Shown here piece after piece: positions 34,701 to 45,400 of a DNA stretch of 64,000 nucleotides. Every line of letters begins with the position of its first letter. Positions within the stretch are counted from its first letter, which is position 1. The notes under the pieces are model-generated. The model searched no databases. It was not told where the DNA came from and was given only the letters and a program-made list of their open reading frames with translations. A program made the translations under genes and the position numbers. The DNA is from JABDMH01 sp965223165 (GTDB lineage Bacteria; Bacteroidota; Bacteroidia; Chitinophagales; Saprospiraceae), in the NCBI GenBank assembly GCA_965223165.1, contig CBDCVQ010000018.1, positions 620,001-684,000 on the forward strand, read 5' to 3'.

Positions 34701-34956
34701 TCACATAGGGAATCGCCTTTCGAACCGGCGTGTCGCAAGCTGCCGCAACGGTGGCTGCGCCCAGACTAAAGCCCAGATACTTGAGAAAGTCGCGTCGGTG
34801 CGTCCCGGCACTACCTTCCGCCATGGTCTCCTCGCTGGCAAGGTCATTAAGGATCGGCAGGTTGAAGAACTCGTTCTTCGACTGATCCTGCAGCTCCGTG
34901 TCCCCGGTGAGGTCTTCCGCACTGATCCAGATATGCTCCTGTTCGTTTTGCTTCAT
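31735..34956 (-). CDS. actB: Alternative complex III subunit ActB (Tat-exported, molybdopterin-like plus ferredoxin domains)
   Basis: A 1073-residue iron-sulfur subunit. A twin-arginine motif RRDFLKYLGFSLG at residues 54-66 shows Tat export. Residues of about 90-780 resemble molybdopterin oxidoreductase ActB1 domains, which in this family hold no Mo cofactor. The C-terminal domain holds four Cys clusters: CIGCAACQVAC (about residue 827), CQHCDNAPCENVCP, CVGTRYCANNCPYKVRR and CSMC...CQTACPTGAI. These give one [3Fe-4S] and three [4Fe-4S] clusters in the family. It is second in the operon after actA. Confidence 0.95.
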   Translation of the reverse strand: MKQNEQEHIWISAEDLTGDTELQDQSKNEFFNLPILNDLASEETMAEGSAGTHRRDFLKYLGFSLGAATVAAACDTPVRKAIPYVTKPDTIVPGVATYYASSFVRGGDFCPILIKTREGRPIKVEGNSMSSLTGGGTSARAQASVLDLYDVARLRDPMSKDGGVSEKTDWDTIDEAIMAGLRGARSIRVVGHTNISPSEQAALDAFLAKYPQASAVTYDPVSCSAVLQANEKTFGKREIPALYFDKAALVVNFGADFLGTWVSPTEFAHAFSKRKKIKGHDTDDLVRLVQFESSMSYTGSNADHRVLIKPSEQGLAIAKLHNALAAKTGGSSIDINGSLSNPKAEKAISIVADELVNHQGESIVLSGSNNMAEQALINSINHMVGSYGQTMDFEASSYQRQGIDSEMATFVDELVGGRVDAVILCGDANPVYDHPRGAEIAEAMANLSVSIACTGMPSESQDLCVHTCPTSHYMEAWGDVHPKRGLYAIVQPVISPLFNTRPLALSLLTWAGEEIEHAEGEDPLYAYIKGQWETQLFPKQSTYSTFQAFWDNTLHDGFVELQEEASAASFALDVTELQGRINRLANSELEVQFYEPLGVGNGSYANNPWLQELPDPVSRVVWDNVLHIPLQWDGRSDFVYYKDLDEDGLLVDLRVGDASARLPVVRQFGQMQGTVATALGYGRALSGKAGTGVGSNCFRMLSADEDGNIQYFSTESSVSNQVGKDKRFASVQHHHTLGVKGPDETQGGEIINVDEKAVMTLGSGFQGGLTKRTIFRYANADELEQAVHDLKEERAHHQHLNEQTLYPDRTEYYGMGHHWGMSIDLNACIGCAACQVACVAENNVPIVGKKEVNRHHEMTWLRIDRYYYGDVESPDVVYQPMMCQHCDNAPCENVCPVSATNHSSEGLNQMAYNRCVGTRYCANNCPYKVRRFNWLDYNAADLFPSNENDPFDESTPYYADNLTRMVLNPDVTVRSRGVIEKCSMCVQRIQEGKLTAKKEGRTLQDGDIKTACQTACPTGAIVFGDQNDPHSELMHRKHSERAYIALEETNVRSSIDYQMKVTNKNERINADQA

Positions 34957-34984
34957 GCTATTTCTAGTTCAACTCGTCTGCTTA

Positions 34985-36388
34985 TTAATAATGACATTTC
35001 TGGCACTCCAATCCGCCGATTTCCTCCACCGTCACTTTGTCTCTGGCACCAGACTGAATCTCCTCATGGTATTTGGCGTAGCTGGCATAGTAGGGATTGT
35101 CGGCGAACTGCACTTCCGTCTCCCGGTGACAGTTGACACACCAACCCATGGACAGGGGTGCGGCCTGCTTGACGACCTCCATCTCCTCTACCGTACCATG
35201 ACATGTTTGACATTCCACCTCACCCACCGTGACGTGCTGGGCATGACTGAAGTAAACGTGGTCCGGTAGATTATGAATGCGAACCCATTCGATCGGTCCT
35301 TGTACCTGAGGCTTCGTCTCCGAGGTCAGCGAAGACACGATATCGTCCCATTGACTTTCCATCAGCCGTTCGCCTTTGCGATCAAGCTTGCCATTTTCGG
35401 CCACATACTGGTTTGCAATCCAACTCGTGTAGATCTTTTTGAGGTCATCTTCGCTCAAGGACTCGTAGTCATCGATATATACGTCCTTGTTGGGATCATA
35501 GCCAATCGAAGCATAGATCTTCGTCAGTTCTCCCGTGCCATATTTTGATCCGTATTTGATCGCCTTGTGGCAATTCATACACGTGTTAGTCGAGGGGATC
35601 ACGGAGTGCTTGCTACGGCGTGCTCCATCATGGCAATATTGACAATCAATCTGATGCAGTCCAGCGTGTGTGACATGGGAGAACTTGATGGGCTGCTCCG
35701 GTTGATAATCCTGCATCCGGTTGAGTCCGATCGCATTATTGATCGTCGTATAACCGCCTAGGACAATCAAGGCAAAAATGACCATGCCGACCACCTGCTT
35801 AGAGGTCAGCGTCGCCCACAGACTGCGTGGTCCCTCTGTCTCCTCTCCCGCTTTCACCGCAGCCATATAGTTAAGCCGGCTGATCACGCGGGCGAGTACC
35901 AGACTCATGACCACCAGAAAGCCAAATATGATCCAGTAAATCAGATTGTTGGACCCGGCTTCTGGAGTAATATCTTCACCAGTAGGAGCTTTGGGTGGAC
36001 CATCAATATCTCCCCGCACCACTGCATCGATATACTCGAGCACGTTGGCGATGTCGTCGTCGGTCAGACTAGGGAAGGGGGTCATGATCAACTTGTTGTA
36101 CTGATTGAACACTTCGACCGCCCTCGGATGACCCGATGAAATCAGTGCTTGGGAGTTGCGAATCCAGGCATATAGGTCCTCTTCGGGATAGTCTGCCCAT
36201 CGCTCTCTGCTTCCTCCCAGCGCAGGACCTGTCATGTCCTGCTTCATGTTTTTATTGTGGCAACTGGCGCAGTAGTTTTTAAAGACAATTTTACCCGCAG
36301 AAGCGGATGGTTGGGCGTGGCCGGCGAGGGTAAAACTTGACAGGAAAATTACACATGAAAGTCTGAAAAATAGCGACTTATATATCAT
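34985..36388 (-). CDS. actA: Alternative complex III multiheme cytochrome c subunit ActA
   Basis: A 467-residue multiheme cytochrome. The start at 36388 gives a signal peptide (MIYKSLFFRL... to GHAQ) and fits the predicted promoter. An N-terminal cytochrome c-like domain has CASCHN (about residue 40). Two membrane helices follow (about 140-160, 187-205), then a multiheme domain with CQYCH, CMNCH, CQTCH, CVNCH and CQKCHY at the very end, giving six CxxCH sites in total. ActA accepts electrons from the iron-sulfur subunit. It is the first gene of the roughly 17-kb operon. Confidence 0.94.
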   Translation of the reverse strand: MIYKSLFFRLSCVIFLSSFTLAGHAQPSASAGKIVFKNYCASCHNKNMKQDMTGPALGGSRERWADYPEEDLYAWIRNSQALISSGHPRAVEVFNQYNKLIMTPFPSLTDDDIANVLEYIDAVVRGDIDGPPKAPTGEDITPEAGSNNLIYWIIFGFLVVMSLVLARVISRLNYMAAVKAGEETEGPRSLWATLTSKQVVGMVIFALIVLGGYTTINNAIGLNRMQDYQPEQPIKFSHVTHAGLHQIDCQYCHDGARRSKHSVIPSTNTCMNCHKAIKYGSKYGTGELTKIYASIGYDPNKDVYIDDYESLSEDDLKKIYTSWIANQYVAENGKLDRKGERLMESQWDDIVSSLTSETKPQVQGPIEWVRIHNLPDHVYFSHAQHVTVGEVECQTCHGTVEEMEVVKQAAPLSMGWCVNCHRETEVQFADNPYYASYAKYHEEIQSGARDKVTVEEIGGLECQKCHY

Positions 36389-36428
36389 TCGTTTTCTGTT
36401 TAGAAACACAGGCCTGGTTAATCGCTGC

Positions 36429-36460
36429 CAAAAATACGATTCGTTCTTTTCTATTAACAA
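36429..36460 (-). promoter_or_regulatory. actA promoter: Promoter of the act-cox respiratory operon
   Basis: The minus strand has TTG (36460-36458), 21 bases, then TATTTTTG (36436-36429), fully matching the consensus TTG-N17-23-TAnnTTTG. The predicted transcript begins about 33 bases before the actA ATG at 36388, which excludes the longer in-frame start at 36463. Confidence 0.6.
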
Positions 36461-36514
36461 CAATTGCCAAAAAGCGATATTTATTTAGATGTATTCTAAA
36501 TAATGGTGCAGAAG

Positions 36515-37309
36515 CTACACCGCAACGGCCGCTCGGATGTGCGGATGTGGCTGATAATTGCGCAGTTCAAAATCGGAGTATTGGAAGTCAAAAATGGACT
36601 CGACCTTGGGGTTCAGATGCATCGTGGGCAATGGATGGGGATCCCTTGACAACTGCAGATTTGCCTGCTCCAGATGGTTTAGATAGAGATGGACGTCTCC
36701 GAAGGTGATGACAAAGTCCCCCAGCAACAAATCACAGACCTGAGCCATCATCAAGGTAAGCAAGGCATAGCTGGCGATATTAAACGGTACGCCTAGGAAT
36801 GTGTCGGCCGAACGTTGGTATAGATGGCAGGACAGCCGGCCTTCCGCCACATAAAATTGAAACATACAGTGGCACGGCGCCAAGGCCATCTTATGGATCT
36901 CTCCCACGTTCCAAGCATTGACGATAATGCGCCTGGAGTCGGGGTTGGTACGGATGGCTTTGACCGCCTCCGAAATCTGATCAACCACCTGGCCGTCCGC
37001 ACGCTCCCAACTGCGCCATTGCTTTCCGTACACCGGTCCGAGATTGCCGTTTTCATCCGCCCATTCATTCCAAATGCGGACACCATTCTCCTGCAAGTAG
37101 CGCACGTTGGTGTCTCCCTGCAAAAACCAAAGCAGTTCGTGTATGATGGACTTGAGATGCAGCTTCTTAGTGGTGAGTAAAGGAAAGCCATCCGCCAGTC
37201 GCATGCGCATCTGGTAGCCAAAGACACTCAGGGTGCCGGTACCCGTGCGGTCTCCCTTTTGTACCCCCTCCGACAGAATATGTCGCAGTAGATCCTGGTA
37301 GATCTTCAT
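36515..37309 (-). CDS. thyA: Thymidylate synthase
   Basis: It methylates dUMP to dTMP with methylenetetrahydrofolate. The 264-residue protein is the same length as E. coli ThyA. Visible motifs are DRTGTGTLSVFG (20-31), FPLLTTKKLHLKSIIHELLW (42-61), SRRIIVNAWN, APCHCMFQF with catalytic Cys146, and CHLYQRSADTFLGVPFNIAS. A dihydrofolate reductase gene does not follow. It sits between the act-cox promoter and the UbiD gene, on the same strand. Confidence 0.97.
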   Translation of the reverse strand: MKIYQDLLRHILSEGVQKGDRTGTGTLSVFGYQMRMRLADGFPLLTTKKLHLKSIIHELLWFLQGDTNVRYLQENGVRIWNEWADENGNLGPVYGKQWRSWERADGQVVDQISEAVKAIRTNPDSRRIIVNAWNVGEIHKMALAPCHCMFQFYVAEGRLSCHLYQRSADTFLGVPFNIASYALLTLMMAQVCDLLLGDFVITFGDVHLYLNHLEQANLQLSRDPHPLPTMHLNPKVESIFDFQYSDFELRNYQPHPHIRAAVAV

Positions 37310-37365
37310 GCCATCAAAATTGCTAAAAATATATTAGAGATTATGCCTATCTGATGGAGAATTGC

Positions 37366-39174
37366 TCATCGATCCAACGACTGCAGGGAGCCCCCCTTGG
37401 CAAATAGTCGATCGACTCGTCGTGCGACCTCTTGGTCTACCTCCAAAATGGGTGCGTGATGCTCCTTGATCCGAGCATCGATGACCAAGGAACCGATGCA
37501 ACCCCAGTGTTTGTCCTTGGTAAATGATCCTAGACCCGAGATATCCCTGGCGGGATCTGAGCGGGTAAATGTCACCCACAAAAAGTTGTCATATCGGCGA
37601 GCGACAAAGTCAGCATCATCCACAATGACGATCAAAGGGAAGCCCGCCAGATCCACGCCCGCCCAAAGGTCACACAAGGCCTGTAGGCCCTGGTTCTTTC
37701 CCGTTGCACTCTCCACCGCCAGGATGCCGGGGCTGACCACTTTGGTTTGAGCTACACCCCTTAGCTCCGCGGGAGGAACCGACGCCAGCTCGCGCAGCTT
37801 AGGTCCGTGACAAGCAATCACCACCTTAGATCCTGCGTTCCAGCCCGAGCCAGAGTAATCCAAGGTGTCGATCGTCGTCTCTGTCTGAAAGTGCAGATCC
37901 CTGCGCCAATCCACTCGTTGGAGCACATAGCCCAAGAAAGCTGCCTCCGATCTGACGTCCGGAGTCTGAGGCGGATCATCCGCAGCAATGACCAGGTACT
38001 TAGCCAAGCTGGTCTGACCAGAGCCCAAAAGGTGATTTGCCTGGGTGAGTATCTCCTCGGGTCGAGGCTCACGAAAGGGCATGTAGCGCTCGCTGCCGAC
38101 CGCAAGCAGCAGCGGATGGACGCCCGCCACGTCCACGGCATTGATCTGCTTGACACCAGGAAACTCTTGGGCAAGAATCGGGCCGACCAGCCGATGGATG
38201 AGGTGCCCAAACCCGCTATCCTCCTGCGGCGGACGCCCCACTACGGTAAAGTGCCAAAGGGGATCCCGGCGGTGGTACACATTTTCGACGCGCATGACCG
38301 GAAAGTCATGATCGAGGCTGTAGTAACCCAGATGATCCCCAAACGGTCCCTCTCGCTTCTCTACATTTTTGACGATCGTCCCGGTAATCACAAAGTCTGC
38401 GTCGTTGGAAATGGCATAGCCACCATCCAGGTGATACCTGAATCTTCGATTGCCCAGCATGCCGGCAAAGGTCAACTCGCTGAGGCCTTCGGGCAGGGGA
38501 AAAATGGCGGCAAGGGCATGTGAAGGAGGTCCTCCCACAAAAATGGATACCCGAAAGGGATCGTCACTACGTAGATAGGCCGTGTGATGCACGCCGATCC
38601 CGCGATGTAGCTGATAGTGCAATCCCACCTCCCGGTTGGGCTCATAGTCGTTGCCAGAGAGCTGAATACGATACATGCCCAGATTGGACTGCATGATGTC
38701 GCGAGAACCGGGAGGCATGCTCAGCACCTGGGGCAAGGTGATAAAGGCCCCGCCATCTTTGGGCCAAGAGACGATCTGAGGTAGTAGATCGATGCGGGTC
38801 GATCCGTATTTGGGCTGGGCGCTGCTACGCCGCCACGGGAGGGCTCGCCAAGCCGTCAATGGGGCGCGCTTATAGTACCAGAAGCGCTTGAAGAATAGGC
38901 TAGGATCAGCCTTGAGGGCAACGACTCGTGCCACGTGCTCCAGCGTGTCCCGGAAGAGGTACTCGGCACGCGCATTTGTACCGTAAAGGTTGGAAAGCGC
39001 TTGAAAGGGACTCCCTTTGACCCGTTCAAACAGTATGGCAGGTCCCTTGCGATCATAAATCCTCCGATGGATTTCCGCCATTTCCAGATGGGGGTCAACC
39101 TCCTCCCTAATGCGGACCAGTTGGCCGGTTTGCTCCAGGTCTTGCACACAGTCTCGTAAGCTTCGATATCCCAT
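37366..39174 (-). CDS. UbiD-family (prenylated-FMN) decarboxylase
   Basis: A 602-residue UbiD-type decarboxylase, longer than E. coli UbiD (about 500) and like the menaquinone-linked Bacteroidota form. Start chosen at MGYRSLRDCVQDLEQTGQLV, typical for the family; a longer frame to 39222 lacks similarity. Conserved parts include AILFERVKGS, GVHHTAYLRSD, FVGGPPSHALAAIFP, EGPFGDHLGYYSL (catalytic acidic and cofactor region) and YHRRDPLWHFTVVGRPPQED. UbiD needs prFMN from UbiX, which is not seen here. A role in futalosine-derived menaquinone synthesis with the prenyltransferase at 1937 is plausible but inferred. Confidence 0.92.
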   Translation of the reverse strand: MGYRSLRDCVQDLEQTGQLVRIREEVDPHLEMAEIHRRIYDRKGPAILFERVKGSPFQALSNLYGTNARAEYLFRDTLEHVARVVALKADPSLFFKRFWYYKRAPLTAWRALPWRRSSAQPKYGSTRIDLLPQIVSWPKDGGAFITLPQVLSMPPGSRDIMQSNLGMYRIQLSGNDYEPNREVGLHYQLHRGIGVHHTAYLRSDDPFRVSIFVGGPPSHALAAIFPLPEGLSELTFAGMLGNRRFRYHLDGGYAISNDADFVITGTIVKNVEKREGPFGDHLGYYSLDHDFPVMRVENVYHRRDPLWHFTVVGRPPQEDSGFGHLIHRLVGPILAQEFPGVKQINAVDVAGVHPLLLAVGSERYMPFREPRPEEILTQANHLLGSGQTSLAKYLVIAADDPPQTPDVRSEAAFLGYVLQRVDWRRDLHFQTETTIDTLDYSGSGWNAGSKVVIACHGPKLRELASVPPAELRGVAQTKVVSPGILAVESATGKNQGLQALCDLWAGVDLAGFPLIVIVDDADFVARRYDNFLWVTFTRSDPARDISGLGSFTKDKHWGCIGSLVIDARIKEHHAPILEVDQEVARRVDRLFAKGGSLQSLDR

Positions 39175-39380
39175 ACTTCCAGGGCGGTTTAATCCCCCAA
39201 ACCATACAATGTAGGTAGGCAAAATGGTTTACCAAAAAAATACTGGTGATGCCTTGGATCTCGGTAAAACTGATCGGCCACTGCCAAAGGCTCAGCGAGG
39301 CAAGTCTGCCTGAAGACGGCTCACCAGTGCAAAAGTTCCGGAGGATTCGCGGACGCCCTCAATCATCATGGGTCCCGGGC

Positions 39381-39416
39381 AAAAAAAATCCCCGAAGCTC
39401 TGCGCTCCGGGGATTC
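39381..39416 (-). terminator. Rho-independent terminator of giant gene 1
   Basis: The minus strand has AATCCCCG and CGGGGATT as stem arms with a GAGC/GCTT inner stem, followed by a run of eight T. It lies 26 bp after the stop codon at 39442. Confidence 0.85.
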
Positions 39417-39441
39417 GTATGTTTGCCTTGTTGTGCCTTAA

Positions 39442-42400
39442 TTAATTGATCAAGATCATCTTGCGGGTTGCACTGAAATCTCTGGTCTCCAGACGATAGT
39501 ATAGGATCGAATGGCCTCCCAGGTTGCTCTTATGCAATTCCACCGTCTGATACCCCTTGGCATAGTCTCCCGTGAAGGAGCGCAATACGCGTCCCGTCAC
39601 ATCATAGACCGTCAACGTCGCCTGCATGGCCTCCGGCAGCACAAAACCGATCGTGGTTTCCTGGCGGAACGGGTTGGGCCGATTCTGCTCCAGCAGGTAG
39701 CCGGTGGGCGTGATACCCTTATCCAGCGGTCGCCCGCCGATGCCGGGGCTGGCCGACTTACCAGCATTTAGCCCTTGCCTGGACGCCGGTTCAGCCACAT
39801 CCCTCATATGGTCCACCTGGCTCACGGTGCCCGGTTCACCACTCACCGTGGTGCAGCCCGTTAAGTCGCTTCTCACTAGTAGCAGGACATTACAGTAATC
39901 AACCGATCCACTCGGCCAGCTGATCACCCACAATCTTGCCATATGGGTTCCCACGTCATCACAGAACAACTCCAGATAAGTGGTGTCTTCCTCCCAGGTA
40001 TCATCATCCTCGCCATCGACGAGCTCCAATCGGTATTCCAGCAAGGTGTCGGTGCAAGCCGGCTCACTACTGCTGTTAAACTCTTCTGCCCAGATCACTG
40101 CATGTGCACTGTCTACCACGCCATCCTGATCGCTATCCCAAGGAGTCAGCCTGGCCGCAAGGGTGCTGATACATACGACGGCCGGCTTCTTGACTGACGC
40201 GACGTCAAACAGGTATTCGCAGTAGCTTTCATTGGCACAGTCATCTTGTACGGTCACCACGAGCTTATAGCTACCATGCGGCAGGTCAGCCGAGCTGATA
40301 TTAAAGCCCTCATCGATCTCACCAGCCAATGCTCCGTAACCATGGTCGACTACGCGAGTCGTGTCCGGGTCATTCAGGTCTTTCAATTGCCAGTAGTATC
40401 GGATCACACCACACGCGTCATTAGCGACGACACCCGCCTCCAGGTCAAAGTAGCAAGCTCCTACCTCCACAGTGCCTCCATTGTCTACCGGCCCGATGAT
40501 CGTACAGGTAGGTGGGGTCGTGTCGCGCACAATGATCTTCTGCACACAGGTGTCGATCACCAACTCCCGATTACGCCACCATTGACCGTCTAGCGGCTCT
40601 CCGTAGCCACACCAATCGGCAAAGTACCAGGTACGCAAGATCTTGTAGCAAGCGGCCTCACCTCCCACAATCTTGAAGACTTTGTCGCTGTGGCCAATGC
40701 CCACGATGCGACAATCATCATCAAACTTATACTTGGCATAGCCCGTATTTTCCGGACCGGCAGTACCGATCACATTGCCATCGGCGCCATACTCGATGTC
40801 GCAGGTGACCACTTCGGTGTCTTCCGGCACATCAAACATGTACTTGCTCAGCGGGCATTCATTGCCTACCCAGATACGTTGATGTCGATAAATGGTATCT
40901 ACCGGATGACGTAAGCTATCAGGCACATCATGCGCCTCATACAGGCTATCCGGACAGCCTTGCCAGATCTTAAACTTGCGGAAGATGTATCCCTGCCCGC
41001 AGTGGTCAATTTCGCACCACACATCTTGCTCGCAATACACATTCTCCTCACAGTTCACCACGACAATTCCCTTTTGGAAGTCCAGCGTATCTTGATAATA
41101 GTCGCATTTGGTGATCAGCGAATCTACCCATAGATAACCCAGGTGTTCATCATACACTCTGACTTCGTCATAGTAGCTGGTGCACTTGCACACACTATCG
41201 TAAAACGTGATATCACAATCAATCTCGGTGCCTTCTGCATCTACATAGTTGCCATAAGGATCTCTCCAAGCCTTGCAATAGCCGCCGAAGATGTCATCTA
41301 ACGCATCATAGGCATCCTGCTCTCCTGCTTTGGCTTGCTCCACGATGTACTCAATGCTTACCGGATGGAGCTCATCCGGATAGGCGTAGCGGCTGTCTTT
41401 GTAGACCTTGCATGTGATAGTCTCATCATCGACCACGTCCTTGACCACTTCCACCGGTGTCTTATCCTCGACCCAGACTTTGGTCCAGGCGGTAGCCCAG
41501 TTGCACCAGTAGTCCATGACCAGTACTTCGACGGTAACCGGTCCGCAAGCGTCCTCACAACTGAACGGAACGGCATCGCTCCAGCCACCACCGATCTGAG
41601 ACCACTCGTCTACCAATTCTTCGAGCATCGGCATGAAGGCGGCTCCACCCGATTGCCAGTCTTCGTTACCAAAGGGAGATGGAATTGAAGACTCATAGGT
41701 GCCATTTTCAATGCTGTAGACGTGGATGACCCCAGGATTGTCGTCTACTAGGAAGATTTTTGCATTACCCACTGCCAAACCGTCCAGATCCATCTCACCT
41801 ACTGGATAATCGGCAATCTCTGTCATTGTTCCATTTTCGACGTCAATCTCCACGATCTTGCGGTTGAGATCATCTGAGCCGTAAATGGTCCCAGTGATTG
41901 GATCTGTATCAAGACCTCCAAGAGAGCGACCACTTGGCAAAATCAAGGTAGCCTCTAGAGTCTCAAGATCCACTTCAAAGATGCCTACAAACTGATCGGA
42001 AGCATACAGCTTACCGTCCCGATATGCCAGCCCCTCCAAGGGACCCGAACCTTGAATTTCCCCAAGCAGCACTGGTTGTACTCCCCCAAACGGAAGGGCA
42101 TATAGCATTCGCCCATTGTCGTTGCCCACCGTCTCATCACCATTGCCCACTATTAAAATGCGTTTGCTATCATAGTCGGTTGTGGCACCACGCACTGAGA
42201 AAGTGTCCAGAACCCGTGTAGCATTACCCCCCATGTCTACATAATAGGCATCATTCTGAGTGAAGGGTGATAGGTTGTCCACAGTTGATGACCCTATGAA
42301 TAGATTTGAGGGATTCTTCCATTTACTGGCAAACGAAATGTCACCGATCGCATCACGCACCAGTCCATCAAAATGGTGGGCGTCTACCTCATAGGGATGC

Positions 42401-45400
42401 TCCCTGCAATGCAACGTCGCATATTTCATCAGATCGTACTGCCAGGCGTTGTAGAGCAGGTCTCCGCAGGGCACACCATCCTCGCACAACCACTCTAGCG
42501 TTTTGGCGTAGTGTGCCTCCACTTCGTCCACGTGTTTGTCCGTTTCCAGATGGGTCTGCCACAGCGTGTCATGGTGCTCGCTGATCCAGCAGGTGTCCAA
42601 CGGGGTATCACACAGGTCGATGCAGGCCTCATACCAATCGGAACGTCGGGCCAACAAGAAGTTGACCTCGCAATTGTCCCAACTTCCCTCGTCAAAGGTA
42701 GCGGCATCGACCCAAACCTTCTTGTCGCTTAGGCTCACGGTCACGCCCTTATCTACCACAGCCACGGGCTTGGTATTGTCCTTAACCCTTATGTAGCAGG
42801 AATCAACACCGACATTGTGACAACTGTCCACCGCCTCGTAGATGACTTTGTACGGAAGCTCCTTGTGGGCAAGCTTGATCTGCGTATGACTCTCATAGCA
42901 CTTCTTGTCCACATTGTAGCTCAGTACCAAAGTACCGATACCTTCCACGATTGCCTTCACGGTCTTTATGCCTGTCCAATCATCCGACACCTCGACCGGC
43001 GGTACATAGATATGTGCCGCACACTCATGCGCACTGGTATAGACGGTCGTCAATAGCAGATTATCATCCTTGCAATCCACCACCGGAGCGACCGTGTCCA
43101 GATCCAGCAGCCAATACTCACAACTGAAATAGCCATCGGCAACTTCGGTAAAGCCATTGGAGGCGATTAGACTGGGATCGATCATGCAGTCTGTATTTGG
43201 TGCAGCTACGCAAGTCTGCTTAACTTCTAGAATGTACTTGGACCTAGCCTGGCATCCGTCGCTGCCAAAATCGACATAATCCAGATGGACCAGCAGGTCA
43301 CACTTGGCGTCCTCAAAGAATGGATTGGGGACCATGCGCTGCACGGCCGTGTCGTACACTAAGAAATAGAGTGTATCACAATCCGATCCGTCGCCATCAA
43401 AGTCTCCTGGCAAGACACCAGGTGTACAGCGCTCCGGATATATCATGTAGGGCCCGAGTCCGCCTACGCCACAATAGGTCGTGTCCTGTTCGGCGCAGTA
43501 GGCATTTTGGGTACTGGTACTGGTCACGTCAATCGCCGGTAGACGGAATACCGTGATAGTATCAAAGACCGAGGCTCGGTTGCCTTCCTTGTCAAAAACT
43601 TCATACTCCCGATAGATCACCTTAAGGGTGTCGTTGGCGCGGTCAAAGGCTGGGCCACAGTTTCGCACCTCAGGCCAATCCGCAGCTAGCTCGACCGTGA
43701 GCGGCCCACCACAAGGCACGAAGGCCGATGGTAGAGTATCACCAATATGGCCTCCCGCCACCAATGGGTCAAAACAGTACACATCCTTGGATCTACCCGG
43801 ACCGATCGTAGGTACACCTGCATCCTTGATGGTCAGATAGCTCCAGGCCGTTCCACCCTGTCCGATGATTGTGGCCTTAAGCTTTTGACCTCGATAGGCG
43901 CAAGCGTTAAACGCGATGAAGTCGCTACGGATCATCTGAGATCCAAAAAAGACTCGTAGACCGGACCCCGTCTCAATCAAAACATCCACGGGATCAGAGC
44001 AAGAGACGTTTGCGGCAATTTCCTTCACCTGAATAGAGACGTCACCGTTCATGTCCAAGCTGGGTGAGATATGCTTTGCGTTGGGCAAGATATTGCCCGC
44101 CAGCGGATCGACTACGGTGGCTGTCAGAGAGAGATTGTCGGCGTTTCCGGATATATCAGCCATGGCCAATGTCACCGTAGAGGTACCTACACCCCAAAAG
44201 ATCTCTATCGTGTAGTTGCCGGTTCCATCGTCTGTTACAGTGGCGGTAGTCGGCGAATGCACTGAACCCGAGGCTATGCTGACCACGCTGACTGCTCCGG
44301 GCTGATCAATGATGCCTATGCAGCTATCTATGCCCATGGCAGAATACGCCGCCTCATGACCGCACAGACACAAATCTATCGGTAGCATCCCGAGGTCCAT
44401 GGCGGTAGGCTCCGCCGTCAGTGGATCATTGTCAACAATTGTAGCCAACATAGAGTCCTTGATCATCCAAAATGGGGGTTCGGTATCTACGCCATTGCCT
44501 TGTATGGTCAAGGCACTGGTGTTGCCACACGAGTCCATCATCGTCATGGTAAAGCTAGTAGCTCCCAATCCCCATCGCACACTCCAAGTATAGTTGCCGG
44601 CTCCGTCATCGGTCACCGCACTGACGACCGATGGATAAGTGGCGTTCGTACTTAGTTGATCGAGCACCACCGCTCCCATTGCGATCACTGTTCCGTCGCA
44701 GAGATCTGTGCCAATAGCTGTGTAATCAACCACGCTGTCGCATTCTATGTCACCGATGTCAATCACCATGGGTATCGCAGTCGCTGCATTGCTGTCGACC
44801 AATACATTTGTCCCATCAGATATCTCCCAACTGGGGGGTGACGTGTCTACTATGTCAAAAAACTGAGCAAAGACTCTGTTATTTCCGCATGAATCCACAA
44901 TCTCATACGACCTTCTCACCCGGGTAGTGCATGGATTAGCAGACACGACGGCATCAATGTACTCGATCCTGTGCGGACACGCCTCAGTAAATCCCACTGC
45001 CCCTTCAGCAACAAACTGCGCAGTTGTGATCACGGTAATCATGGGGGAATACGGCAGAGCGGTGAAGCCTCCGTTAGTGATGTCTAGCTCATTACATCCC
45101 TCCACGGTGTGAATCCCGGGAAAAGAAGAAAAGGTAGGAGGTGTCGTATCATCAATGGTAATGGTCTGCATACATGTATCTGTCAAGCCCGATGCGTCAA
45201 AAACCACGAAAGTGCGTGTCACAACCGTAGGGCAGGTGCCACTGGAGGCATCCAAATAGTTGGCACTGACCACATCACCGCAATTTTCCGTAGCAGCGCC
45301 TCCGGCTGCCATGAACTGTGCGTAGGTGATGACAGTCGTTAATTCAGCATACGGCAAACCACCAGTGGCATTGACCACGTCCGTAGAATCACAGCCCTCA

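Noticed and set aside
36389..36463. Longer N-terminus for ActA starting at 36463
   Set aside because: The consensus promoter lies within this stretch, and the downstream ATG gives a normal signal peptide.
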